In this document: piece after piece, positions 6,097 to 12,071 of the stretch
Layout: each line of letters starts with the position of its first letter
Numbering within the stretch: position 1 is the first letter of the stretch
Origin: Candidatus Omnitrophota bacterium
GTDB taxonomy: Bacteria; Omnitrophota; Gorgyraeia; Gygaellales; Profunditerraquicolaceae
Reading direction: 5' to 3'
NCBI GenBank assembly: GCA_020063525.1
Contig: JAGUUJ010000039.1
Coordinates: 1-12,071 of the forward strand
Length of the DNA: 12,071 nt
Program-made: the position numbers and the translations under genes
The notes under the pieces: model-generated
Databases searched by the model: none
Told to the model about the DNA's origin: nothing
The model's input: the letters and a program-made list of their open reading frames with translations, nothing else

Positions 6097-7601
6097 TTAG
6101 ACTCTATTTTATTGATGGCGTCTATGTATGCCCTTACTGAAGATTCGATTATATCAGTGCTAGAACCTCTGCCGGAAGCAATCTTACCTTTCAGGTCTAA
6201 TTTAAGATTAACTTCGCCCAGCGCATCTTTACCTGAGGTAACTGCTTCTAAGCGGTAATCTTGAAGTTTGACCTTTATATTTGTAATTTTATCTATGGCT
6301 TTAAAACAGGCGTCAACCGGGCCGTCCCCTGCGGAAGAGACAGCAAGAATTTTACCTTTCTTTTTTAATCTTACGGTTGCTGTGGGCGTAATCTGCGTAC
6401 CCGAGTTAACCACAAAACTATCTAATTGCCACAGAGGCTTAATCGCTCTTATCTCATCCTCAACTATGGCCATAAGGTCATCATCAAAGATATTCTTCTT
6501 TTTATCGGCAAGCTGTTTAAAACGCACAAAGGCTTTATTGAGTTGCTGCGCGGTTAAATGGAAGCCCAATTGTTTAAGCCGCTCGCTAAATGCGTGCCGG
6601 CCCGAATGTTTGCCTAAAACCAAGCCTACGCCGTAAAAACCCACATCCTGCGGTTTGATAATTTCATAAGTAGAGCGCTCTTTTAAAATACCGTCTTGAT
6701 GTATTCCTGCTTCGTGCCTAAATGCATTTGTGCCGACAATTGCCTTATTGGGCGCGATGACGAATCCGGTGAGTTTACTTACTAAACGCGATGCCTTATA
6801 AATCTGATTTTTCTTTATGTCTATTTTTAAATTACCAAAGATATCGCCTCTTGTGTCCAAGGCCATGACAATTTCTTCCAGGGAGGCGTTACCTGCACGT
6901 TCACCTATGCCATTAATAGTGCACTCAACCTGACGCGCACCATTCTTTACTGCCTCTAAAGAATTTGCTACTGCTAAGCCCAAATCATTATGACAGTGGA
7001 CTGAAATTATGGCTTTATGGATATTGGGAACATTTTCTTTAATCGCCTTGATTAAACTGCCGAATTCTTCCGGTTCAGCATAACCCACAGTATCAGGAAT
7101 ATTCACTGTAGTTGCACCGGCATTAATCACTGCTTCCACCACTTTAAATAAAAATTCTCTTTCACTACGGGAGGCATCCTCAGGAGAAAATTCTATATTT
7201 GAACAATATTTTTTAGCGTATTTTACCGCCTCAACTGCCAAGCGCAAGATTTCATCCTCTGCCTTCTTTAATTTATATTTCATATGTATCTTAGAAGTTG
7301 CCAGGAATACATGTATACGCGGTCCCTTGGAAAATTTTACTGCTTGATAAGCAGCGTCGATATCCTTCTTGATTGCCCGGGCCAAGCCGCAGATAACCGG
7401 GCCTTTTATGGACTTGGCAATTGCTTTGACTGCCTCAAAATCCCCTTTTGAAGAGATGGGAAACCCTGCTTCAATTATATCTACGCCTAAGTGAGTGAGT
7501 GCACTGGCAACTTCTAATTTCTCCCTCTGGTTTAAAGAAGCCCCTGGCGCCTGCTCTCCATCGCGCAAAGTAGTATCAAATATAATTATTTTGTCTGACA
7601 T
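6093..7601 (-). CDS. leuA: 2-isopropylmalate synthase
   Basis: A complete 502-residue LeuA that condenses 2-ketoisovalerate with acetyl-CoA in the first committed step of leucine synthesis. The TIM-barrel part has FDTTLRDGEQAPGASL (8-23), EFSPEDASRSE (137-147), NIPDTVGY (167-174), the metal-binding HCHND (202-206) and GIGERAGNA (231-239). The linker region carries FRHEAGIHQDG (294-304). A full C-terminal leucine-binding regulatory domain is present (about 385-500), including GDGPVDACFKAID and GRGSSTDIIESSVRAY, so leucine feedback inhibition is likely. Related citramalate or homocitrate synthases differ in these blocks; LeuA fits best. It starts three bases after the upstream secreted-protein gene, without a clear Shine-Dalgarno, and ends in ATGA with aroE. 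leuB, leuC and leuD are not in the window. Confidence 0.96.
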   Translation of the reverse strand: MSDKIIIFDTTLRDGEQAPGASLNQREKLEVASALTHLGVDIIEAGFPISSKGDFEAVKAIAKSIKGPVICGLARAIKKDIDAAYQAVKFSKGPRIHVFLATSKIHMKYKLKKAEDEILRLAVEAVKYAKKYCSNIEFSPEDASRSEREFLFKVVEAVINAGATTVNIPDTVGYAEPEEFGSLIKAIKENVPNIHKAIISVHCHNDLGLAVANSLEAVKNGARQVECTINGIGERAGNASLEEIVMALDTRGDIFGNLKIDIKKNQIYKASRLVSKLTGFVIAPNKAIVGTNAFRHEAGIHQDGILKERSTYEIIKPQDVGFYGVGLVLGKHSGRHAFSERLKQLGFHLTAQQLNKAFVRFKQLADKKKNIFDDDLMAIVEDEIRAIKPLWQLDSFVVNSGTQITPTATVRLKKKGKILAVSSAGDGPVDACFKAIDKITNIKVKLQDYRLEAVTSGKDALGEVNLKLDLKGKIASGRGSSTDIIESSVRAYIDAINKIESK

Positions 7602-7604
7602 AAT

Positions 7605-8174
7605 CTATTTTAGTACTAATGAGTTAGCTGTTGCCTCGAATATCTTTAAATTTTCATCAAAACTTTCTGCTCTATCTTGAAAATAAAGGCCATATTCGAT
7701 ATTGTCTTTTATAAAGATGTAATTTGAGCTTTTCATATCATAAGAAGTTTTAAAACTATACATATAATTTACACCTTCTTGATTATGCTGTGTAACTGTC
7801 GTAGGATTTTTTATTACTTTAAAGGTAAATTCCTTAAACCGCAAACCTTGAATTGCAGCGTTGGCGATATCCATCGGTGTTTTAAATTCTGAAAGTTGTA
7901 GTGGTTTAACATTCAAAGATATGAAACATTCGCTTGATACCGACGGGAGAGATATGCTAAATGTTACTAAACAAACAGGTTCTGTTACCTGATAACGAGC
8001 GAGCTGTATTGTTTTAGTAATATGCCAACCTTCGGGGCCGGTTATTTTTACTCCTAATTCCTTATTTTCATAAGTCAAAGGATTTTTAGTTTCTGCTTGA
8101 GCCTGAGCAAAAGGCAAAATAAACAGCATAGATACAGTAGTTATCAAGAAAAGGTGTGGTATCTTTTTGAACAT
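7605..8174 (-). CDS. Secreted protein of unknown function, PsbP/DcrB-like appearance
   Basis: A 189-residue protein with a clear Sec signal peptide: basic MFKK, a hydrophobic core (about 8-22) and a likely cleavage after AQAQA near residue 27. The mature part starts NPLTYENKELGVKITGPEGWHI, a pattern ('...ydN...Gf.i..P.gW...') common to PsbP-, DcrB- and DUF1795-like periplasmic domains. It ends with a strand and helix (FDENLKIFEATANSLVLK) also typical of that group. There are two Cys (in EPVCLV and SECFIS), but no lipobox. I do not know the function; the fold suggestion is inference. The ATG at 8174 has AAGGA six bases upstream. It sits between the MNT gene (23-base gap) and leuA (three-base gap), so it is embedded in the biosynthetic operon without an obvious pathway link. 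Confidence 0.8.
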   Translation of the reverse strand: MFKKIPHLFLITTVSMLFILPFAQAQAETKNPLTYENKELGVKITGPEGWHITKTIQLARYQVTEPVCLVTFSISLPSVSSECFISLNVKPLQLSEFKTPMDIANAAIQGLRFKEFTFKVIKNPTTVTQHNQEGVNYMYSFKTSYDMKSSNYIFIKDNIEYGLYFQDRAESFDENLKIFEATANSLVLK

Positions 8175-8197
8175 GTTTATTCCTTCATCTTTCCAAA

Positions 8198-8527
8198 TTA
8201 TGCCTTATAAATAACTTTACCTGTCTTTAATATTTGCCCTAAAAAATTGGTCGGCCGCGCTTCTTTAAGATCCTCGGGTAAATAAGGGTGGATCTCAATT
8301 GCGCTATCGCAAAGGAGTGATATTTTAGCAAAAATAGTCATTAAATCATCGAATCGTTTTTTTTTGAAATCAGGGGATATGACCGCTAAATCCACATCGC
8401 TAAATTTATCGGCTTTGCCGGTAATTTGCGAACCAAATAAAACAACCTCTTTTATATCGAAGTCCTCTTTAAGATAATTTAACGCCTTGAATATAATTTT
8501 ATCTATTTTATTTTTTGCTTTAGACAT
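8198..8527 (-). CDS. MNT-type minimal nucleotidyltransferase (MntA-like antitoxin candidate)
   Basis: A 109-residue minimal nucleotidyltransferase. The catalytic signature is complete: GS at 32-33, ten residues, then DVD with Asp44 and Asp46, followed by a hydrophobic strand, giving the GSx10DxD form of MntA-type proteins. A third acidic residue is probably Glu78 in SAIEIHP. Proteins of this type paired with HEPN genes include MntA, which transfers AMP to its partner toxin in type VII toxin-antitoxin systems; other pairs have unknown roles. The ATG at 8527 lies inside the end of the HEPN gene (25-base overlap) and has no clear Shine-Dalgarno, so it is probably translated by coupling. This fixed overlap supports a functional pair. 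Whether this pair is a toxin-antitoxin module is inference. Confidence 0.9.
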   Translation of the reverse strand: MSKAKNKIDKIIFKALNYLKEDFDIKEVVLFGSQITGKADKFSDVDLAVISPDFKKKRFDDLMTIFAKISLLCDSAIEIHPYLPEDLKEARPTNFLGQILKTGKVIYKA

Positions 8528-8898
8528 TTAATAATTTTATTGCTTTTTTCGAAATACTCTTTAGCAATTTTATGATTAATTTCTTTACTGATTTTTGCGA
8601 CTGTTTCCGGGTATCTGGTCTCAAGATAATAATAACCCAGTTTCTCCAGAAATAGTTTATCTTCTTCGGTAAGATTTAGCCCAACAATCCCTACTAATTT
8701 TAGAAGATTGTGAGTGCGCGGCGGAAACTCTTTTGTTTTTATCGTAACAAGTGCCTTCAATATCTTCTCAACGGCTTGCTGACAGGTAACCAAAACGTAC
8801 AAATATCTGCCTGTTTTTAGCATAGCCACAGCAGTCTTAATGTCGTAATCTGCAATATCCAGCCAATATTTTATATCTTTTTGTAAATCGGCAGTCAT
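8503..8898 (-). CDS. HEPN-domain protein (partner of MNT nucleotidyltransferase)
   Basis: A 131-residue all-helical HEPN protein. The typical start DIKYWLDIADYDIKTAVAMLKTGRY (8-32) and the helix TCQQAVEKILKALV (38-51) mark the family, followed by PPRTHNLLKLV (59-69) and YYLETRYPE (90-98). HEPN proteins range from RNases and toxins to accessory nucleic-acid binders. The ribonuclease motif Rx4-6H is not visible in canonical form: Arg61 and His63 are only two apart (RTH), so nuclease activity cannot be assumed. This type resembles the COG1895/COG2250 HEPN branch rather than the HepT (DUF86) branch. It starts 12 bases after the ilvC stop and overlaps the MNT gene. Its codon use and AT content look like its neighbours, giving no sign of very recent transfer. 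Confidence 0.88.
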   Translation of the reverse strand: MTADLQKDIKYWLDIADYDIKTAVAMLKTGRYLYVLVTCQQAVEKILKALVTIKTKEFPPRTHNLLKLVGIVGLNLTEEDKLFLEKLGYYYLETRYPETVAKISKEINHKIAKEYFEKSNKIIKCLKQKIK

Positions 8899-8910
8899 GC
8901 TCTTCTTTTT

Positions 8911-9903
8911 CTACTTCTTCATCCACGGCATCATTTCTCTCAACTGTTGCCCAACTTTTTCTATAGGATGCTCGTCTCCTTCTTTTAACAATCTATTAAA
9001 ATTCGGCCGGCCTGTTTCATTCTCTTTAATCCATTCTCTGGCGAATTTACCTTTCTGGATTTCTTTTAAAATTTTACGCATTTCTTTTCGGGTTCTCTCT
9101 GTAATTATTCTTTTACCTCTGGTTAAATCCCCGTAGCAGGCAGTGTTAGAGACCCTGCGGCGCATGCCCGATATCCCTGTCTCCTGTATAAGATCGGTAA
9201 TGAGCTTCAGCTCATGCAATACCTCAAAATAGGCAATCTCAGGTTGATACCCTGCTTCAATTAAGGTATCAAAGCCGGCTTTGATTAATTCGGTTACTCC
9301 GCCGCAAAGAACCGTCTGTTCGCCAAAAAGATCTGTTTCTGTTTCTTCTTTGAATGTGGTCTCAATAACTCCTGCCTTGGTTGCGCCTAATGCTTTGGCA
9401 TAAGCTAAAGCTAACTTCAAGGCTTCTCCTGTGGCATCCTGGAATACTGCTACTAAAGAAGGCACTCCTTTACCTTCTTCGTACATCTTCCTGACTAAAG
9501 CACCCGGACCTTTAGGCGCGACCATAAATACATCTACCTTTTTAGGCGGTTTTATCTGTTTAAAATGGATATTGAAACCGTGGGAAAAACATAATGCCTT
9601 TCCTTTTGTTAAATTCGGCTTAATGGCTTCTCTATATACTTTTGCCTGGACATGGTCCTGGGTTAAAATCTGAATAATATCCGCAACTTTAGCTGCCTCA
9701 TCTGCTGGAATAGGAGTAAATCCGTCTAATTTTCCCTGTTCGTAATTTGGGATACCCTCGAGTTCTGAAATAACTATTTTACAACCTGAATCACGCAGGC
9801 ACAATGCCTGACCGCGGCCCTGAATACCATAACCAATAATCGCGATTGTCTTATCTTTTAAAAGCCCTAAATCTGCGTCCTGATCATAATAAATCTTAGC
9901 CAT
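8911..9903 (-). CDS. ilvC: Ketol-acid reductoisomerase, class I, with NADH-type cofactor loop
   Basis: A 330-residue class I IlvC. It isomerises and reduces 2-acetolactate or 2-aceto-2-hydroxybutyrate in valine, leucine and isoleucine synthesis. The Rossmann motif is GYGIQGRG (24-31), where GYGSQGHA is common. Active-site residues are in place: His108 in FSHGFNIHF, Lys131 in APKGPG, Asp191 and Glu195 in DLFGEQ, Glu227 and Glu231 in FEVLHEL, and Ser252 in RVSNTA. The loop after the second beta strand is ISELEGIPNY (45-54). Aligned without gaps to the usual GLREGSKSW type, the phosphate-binding Arg and two Ser are Leu48, Ile51 and Asn53, with Glu47 and Glu49 nearby. This predicts NADH rather than NADPH use. 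The start has AAGGAG five bases away. A large inverted repeat separates it from ilvN. Confidence 0.96.
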   Translation of the reverse strand: MAKIYYDQDADLGLLKDKTIAIIGYGIQGRGQALCLRDSGCKIVISELEGIPNYEQGKLDGFTPIPADEAAKVADIIQILTQDHVQAKVYREAIKPNLTKGKALCFSHGFNIHFKQIKPPKKVDVFMVAPKGPGALVRKMYEEGKGVPSLVAVFQDATGEALKLALAYAKALGATKAGVIETTFKEETETDLFGEQTVLCGGVTELIKAGFDTLIEAGYQPEIAYFEVLHELKLITDLIQETGISGMRRRVSNTACYGDLTRGKRIITERTRKEMRKILKEIQKGKFAREWIKENETGRPNFNRLLKEGDEHPIEKVGQQLREMMPWMKK

Positions 9904-9908
9904 ATTTA

Positions 9909-9914
9909 CTCCTT
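9909..9914 (-). promoter_or_regulatory. Strong Shine-Dalgarno of ilvC
   Basis: AAGGAG reads 9914-9909 on the minus strand, five bases before the ilvC ATG at 9903. It lies just outside the left arm of the inverted repeat (arm edge at 9919), so a hairpin formed by the repeat would end about five bases short of the ribosome site. Confidence 0.75.
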
Positions 9915-9918
9915 TTTT

Positions 9919-10016
9919 CGTAACTCGTAAATTAGTAACTCGTAACTAGTAATTTTTTAAAGCGCCAAAATTTATATATTCATTACAAGTTACTAGTTAC
10001 GGACTTACTAGTTACT
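9919..10016. repeat. Large imperfect inverted repeat filling the ilvN-ilvC spacer
   Basis: Two 35-base arms, 9919-9953 and 9982-10016, are reverse complements at 28 of 35 positions with no gaps, separated by a 28-base AT-rich loop. Each arm is itself built from repeated (A/C)GTAACT-like units; GTAACT occurs at 9920, 9935 and 9942 and its complement AGTTAC at 9989, 9994 and 10010. The right arm ends four bases from the ilvN stop. In RNA it would form a long AT-rich stem just after ilvN. There is no U-run after it as a terminator would need, and no transposase. It looks like a dispersed, MITE- or REP-like element. Confidence 0.85.
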
Positions 10017-10019
10017 GAT

Positions 10020-10493
10020 TTAATACGTCATTGCAACTCTACCTGTCCTGACTAACTCTTTAATCCCAAATCGGCCCAAGTCCTGAAGCAATTGCTTTAT
10101 CTTTTCCTGTTCATCCACCGCTTCAATAATCGTAACATTGCCCTTACGTTGAATTATTTTAGCTGTATATTTATTTAAAATACCTTCTAATTTAGTTTTT
10201 TCCTTTGCCGAATATTCAACCTTTACTAAAATAAGTTCTCTATCGATGTGTTCTTTTTTAGTAAAGTCTGTAACCGTGATCACATCTATAAGTTTGTTTA
10301 GTTGTTTTTTAATCTGCTCCAGTATTTTCTCATCCTCTGCTTCTACCACCATTGTCATATAAGAGACAGTCGGGTCCAATGTTTCGCTGACTGCTAAAGA
10401 GGCGATATTATAACCCCGCGCGCTAAATAAACCGGCGATGCGCGCCAGGACACCCGGCTTATTTTCCACTAAAACGGAAATTGTATGCCTCAT
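10020..10493 (-). CDS. ilvN: Acetolactate synthase small (regulatory) subunit
   Basis: A complete 157-residue small subunit of acetohydroxyacid synthase; it activates IlvB and confers valine sensitivity. The N-terminal ACT domain starts HTISVLVENKPGVLARIAGLFSARGYNIASLAV (3-35), the near-invariant family block that holds the valine site. The C-terminal half has the usual DRELILVKV start (about 84-92) and the ELVRTGRVAM ending (about 145-154). The length matches the common bacterial IlvN/IlvH form. Its ATG overlaps the ilvB stop by one base (TAATG), so synthesis of the two subunits is probably coupled. Its stop lies four bases from the right arm of the inverted repeat. The gene name ilvH would be equally valid. 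Confidence 0.96.
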   Translation of the reverse strand: MRHTISVLVENKPGVLARIAGLFSARGYNIASLAVSETLDPTVSYMTMVVEAEDEKILEQIKKQLNKLIDVITVTDFTKKEHIDRELILVKVEYSAKEKTKLEGILNKYTAKIIQRKGNVTIIEAVDEQEKIKQLLQDLGRFGIKELVRTGRVAMTY

Positions 10494-12071
10494 TAAGCCA
10501 TCCCCCCAATCATGCGATTGATAGCTTCGCCTGCTGGCACCATCGGAAAAACATTCTCTTCCGGCTCGATATGAAAATCAATAAATACAGTGTTATCTAC
10601 AGAGAGGGCTTTCTTAATTGCCGGCCGCACTTCTTCATTTTTTGTAGCCCGTAAACCTAGCGCACCGTAACTGTCTGCTAATTTCACAAAATCCGGATTA
10701 TAGAGCGTGGTATAAGAATAACGCTTTTTATAAAATAACTCCTGCCATTGCCTGACCATGCCTAAATATCCGTTATTTAATATGGCTACCTTAACATTTA
10801 TTTTGTTACATACGCATGTAGCTAATTCCTGGATATTCATCTGGATTGAACCGTCACCTGCAATATCAAAAACTATTTTTTCAGGACAACCAATTTTAGC
10901 GCCCATTGCGGCAGGAAAACCAAAACCCATTGTGCCTAATCCGCCGCTTGATATAAATGTGCGCGGATGAATATATTTATACCATTGGCATGCCCACATC
11001 TGGTTTTGACCGACCTCGGTAGTAATAATGGCTTCTCCGCCAGTAGCTTCGTAAATTTGCTCAATAACGTATTGTGGTTTAATTTTACCGTCATCTTTAT
11101 ATTGCAAAGGATGGTTTTTCTTCCAGGACTCAATGGTCTTGCGCCAATCTGATGTATCAGGGACTTTTTTTATCTCTTCCAATAATTGCCCCAGAATATT
11201 CTTAGCATCCCCTACGATGGGAATATCTACTCTTACATTTTTGCTAATGGAAGCGGGGTCAATATCAATGTGTATAATCTTGGCATGCGGTGCAAAGGCA
11301 TCAAGCCTGCCGGTAACCCGGTCATCAAAACGCGCGCCACAAGCAATAATCAAATCCGACTCCATAATCGCATGATTTGCGAAGGCCGTTCCGTGCATAC
11401 CGAGCATCCCTAAAGAAAGTTCGTGCGTCCCAGGAAAACCACCTAAACCCATAAGTGTCATAGTTACCGGTGCCTGAATTTTTTCCGTTAACTCTTTTAA
11501 TTCCTGATGCGCACCTGACGTAATGACTCCACCACCAGCATAGATAATGGGTCTACGAGAAGAAGCAATTAGCTTTACCGCTTTTTTAATCTGACCGGGA
11601 TGACCAAAATAAGTGGGTTTATAACCACGGATATCTACTTCCTCTGGCCAGATGAATTCTATATCTTTTTGCTGGACATCAACCGGAATATCGATTAAGA
11701 CCGGACCCGGACGGCCAGTTGAAGCAATATGAAATGCCTCTCTTATAATTCGCGCTAAATCCTTTACATCCTTGACTAAATAATTGTGTTTAGTTATCGG
11801 GCGGGTAATACCTGTAACATCTGCTTCCTGAAAAGCATCATTACCAATTAAGAAAGTTTTTACCTGGCCTGTAAGGGCAACAATAGGGATAGAATCCATA
11901 TAGGCATTGGCAATACCGGTAGTTAAATTAGTTGCTCCAGGACCAGAGGTAGCCAGACACACCCCAACCTTCCCGGTTGCCCGGGCATAGCCATCAGCAG
12001 CGTGCGCTGCACCTTGCTCATGGCGCGTCAGAATAAACCTTATATCAGCATCGTAAAGTTTATCAAATATA
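10493..12071 (-). CDS. ilvB: Acetolactate synthase large (catalytic) subunit, 5' end outside the window
   Basis: The frame stays open to the right edge, giving 525 visible residues; only the first few dozen are missing. It is the ThDP-dependent enzyme making 2-acetolactate or 2-aceto-2-hydroxybutyrate from pyruvate. The ThDP-activating Glu is residue 18 of the visible part, in RHEQGAAHAADGYARATG. GVCLATSGPGATNL follows; the codon at 11962 is a GTG inside this conserved block, not a start. Further on are GARFDDRVTG, the ThDP/metal motif from GDGS (visible residues 405-408) to the NN at 432-433, and GMVRQWQELF, a region tied to herbicide and substrate binding. The 3' end overlaps ilvN by one base. 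The promoter and any leucine or valine leader control lie beyond the window. Confidence 0.96.
   Translation of the reverse strand, partial: IFDKLYDADIRFILTRHEQGAAHAADGYARATGKVGVCLATSGPGATNLTTGIANAYMDSIPIVALTGQVKTFLIGNDAFQEADVTGITRPITKHNYLVKDVKDLARIIREAFHIASTGRPGPVLIDIPVDVQQKDIEFIWPEEVDIRGYKPTYFGHPGQIKKAVKLIASSRRPIIYAGGGVITSGAHQELKELTEKIQAPVTMTLMGLGGFPGTHELSLGMLGMHGTAFANHAIMESDLIIACGARFDDRVTGRLDAFAPHAKIIHIDIDPASISKNVRVDIPIVGDAKNILGQLLEEIKKVPDTSDWRKTIESWKKNHPLQYKDDGKIKPQYVIEQIYEATGGEAIITTEVGQNQMWACQWYKYIHPRTFISSGGLGTMGFGFPAAMGAKIGCPEKIVFDIAGDGSIQMNIQELATCVCNKINVKVAILNNGYLGMVRQWQELFYKKRYSYTTLYNPDFVKLADSYGALGLRATKNEEVRPAIKKALSVDNTVFIDFHIEPEENVFPMVPAGEAINRMIGGMA

Noticed and set aside
6268..6636. 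Plus-strand open frames, the longest being inside leuA, and others in ilvB, rmuC, ilvC and pilD
   Set aside because: Each lies opposite a strongly conserved minus-strand gene, has no family resemblance and no ribosome site; they are antisense shadows.
8198..8898. HEPN-MNT as a recent mobile island with attachment sites
   Set aside because: No integrase, no direct repeats at its edges and no clear change in base composition were seen, so only the gene pair itself is claimed.
9919..10016. The ilvN-ilvC inverted repeat as a rho-independent terminator
   Set aside because: The stem is AT-rich and is followed on the minus strand by a short A-rich stretch and the ilvC ribosome site, not by a U-run.
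9919..10016. CRISPR-like array of GTAACT units
   Set aside because: The units are 6-12 bases, irregularly spaced and arranged as two inverted arms, with no unique spacers and no cas gene.
10936..11133. Minus-strand alternative frame within ilvB
   Set aside because: It is out of frame with a conserved ThDP enzyme and shows no recognisable protein pattern.
10493..11962. IlvB as a complete 489-residue protein starting at 11962
   Set aside because: That codon is a GTG in the middle of the conserved block before SGPGATNL; 36 more family-like codons, including the ThDP Glu, continue to the edge.

Overview
The window is a run of co-directional bacterial genes, all on the minus strand, so transcription goes from the right edge (12071) to the left edge (1). 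I recognise 17 protein-coding genes, two of them cut by the window edges. There is no rRNA, tRNA, CRISPR array, insertion sequence or transposase, and no gene-free gap over 140 bases. The DNA is AT-rich by eye. Short spacers, ATGA overlaps and several GTG/TTG starts are typical of a compact bacterial genome. A type-IV-style prepilin peptidase, a Sec signal peptide and a CcdA/DsbD-like protein fit an envelope-bearing, probably Gram-negative-type bacterium. My guess is an uncultured candidate-phylum lineage such as Omnitrophota, but this rests on general look only and is low confidence.

Right part (about 12071-4445, biosynthetic operon). The order of transcription is ilvB (acetolactate synthase large subunit, 5' end outside the window), ilvN (small subunit), ilvC (ketol-acid reductoisomerase), a HEPN gene and an MNT nucleotidyltransferase gene, a secreted protein of unknown function, leuA (2-isopropylmalate synthase), aroE (shikimate dehydrogenase) and a prepilin peptidase. 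ilvBNC carries pyruvate to the valine/isoleucine precursors, leuA branches toward leucine, and aroE belongs to the aromatic pathway. Most junctions overlap or are under 25 bases. The exception is ilvN-ilvC, where a large imperfect inverted repeat (9919-10016) fills the spacer.

Left part (about 4444-1, housekeeping and redox cluster). A likely extended -10 promoter precedes rmuC. Then come a small multi-pass membrane protein, a DUF167/YggU protein, a PgeF/YlmD-type protein, a Sir2-family deacylase, an unrecognised 83-residue protein and a flavodoxin. A 97-base spacer rich in GGGAC/GTCCC repeats holds a plausible promoter for cutA. cutA overlaps the start of a CcdA/DsbD-type membrane protein that leaves the window, recalling the cutA-dsbD linkage of E. 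coli.

The points most worth a second look are: (1) the IlvC cofactor loop has lost all three usual NADPH phosphate-binding positions and has acids there, predicting an NADH-preferring enzyme; (2) a HEPN-MNT pair sits inside the branched-chain amino acid operon; (3) the ilvN-ilvC inverted repeat; (4) the GGGAC repeat spacer with an embedded promoter; (5) a Sir2 protein with Tyr but not Arg of the desuccinylase signature, next to a nucleoside-cleaving enzyme family member. I did not find a clearly new multi-gene system; the HEPN-MNT insertion is the nearest candidate.
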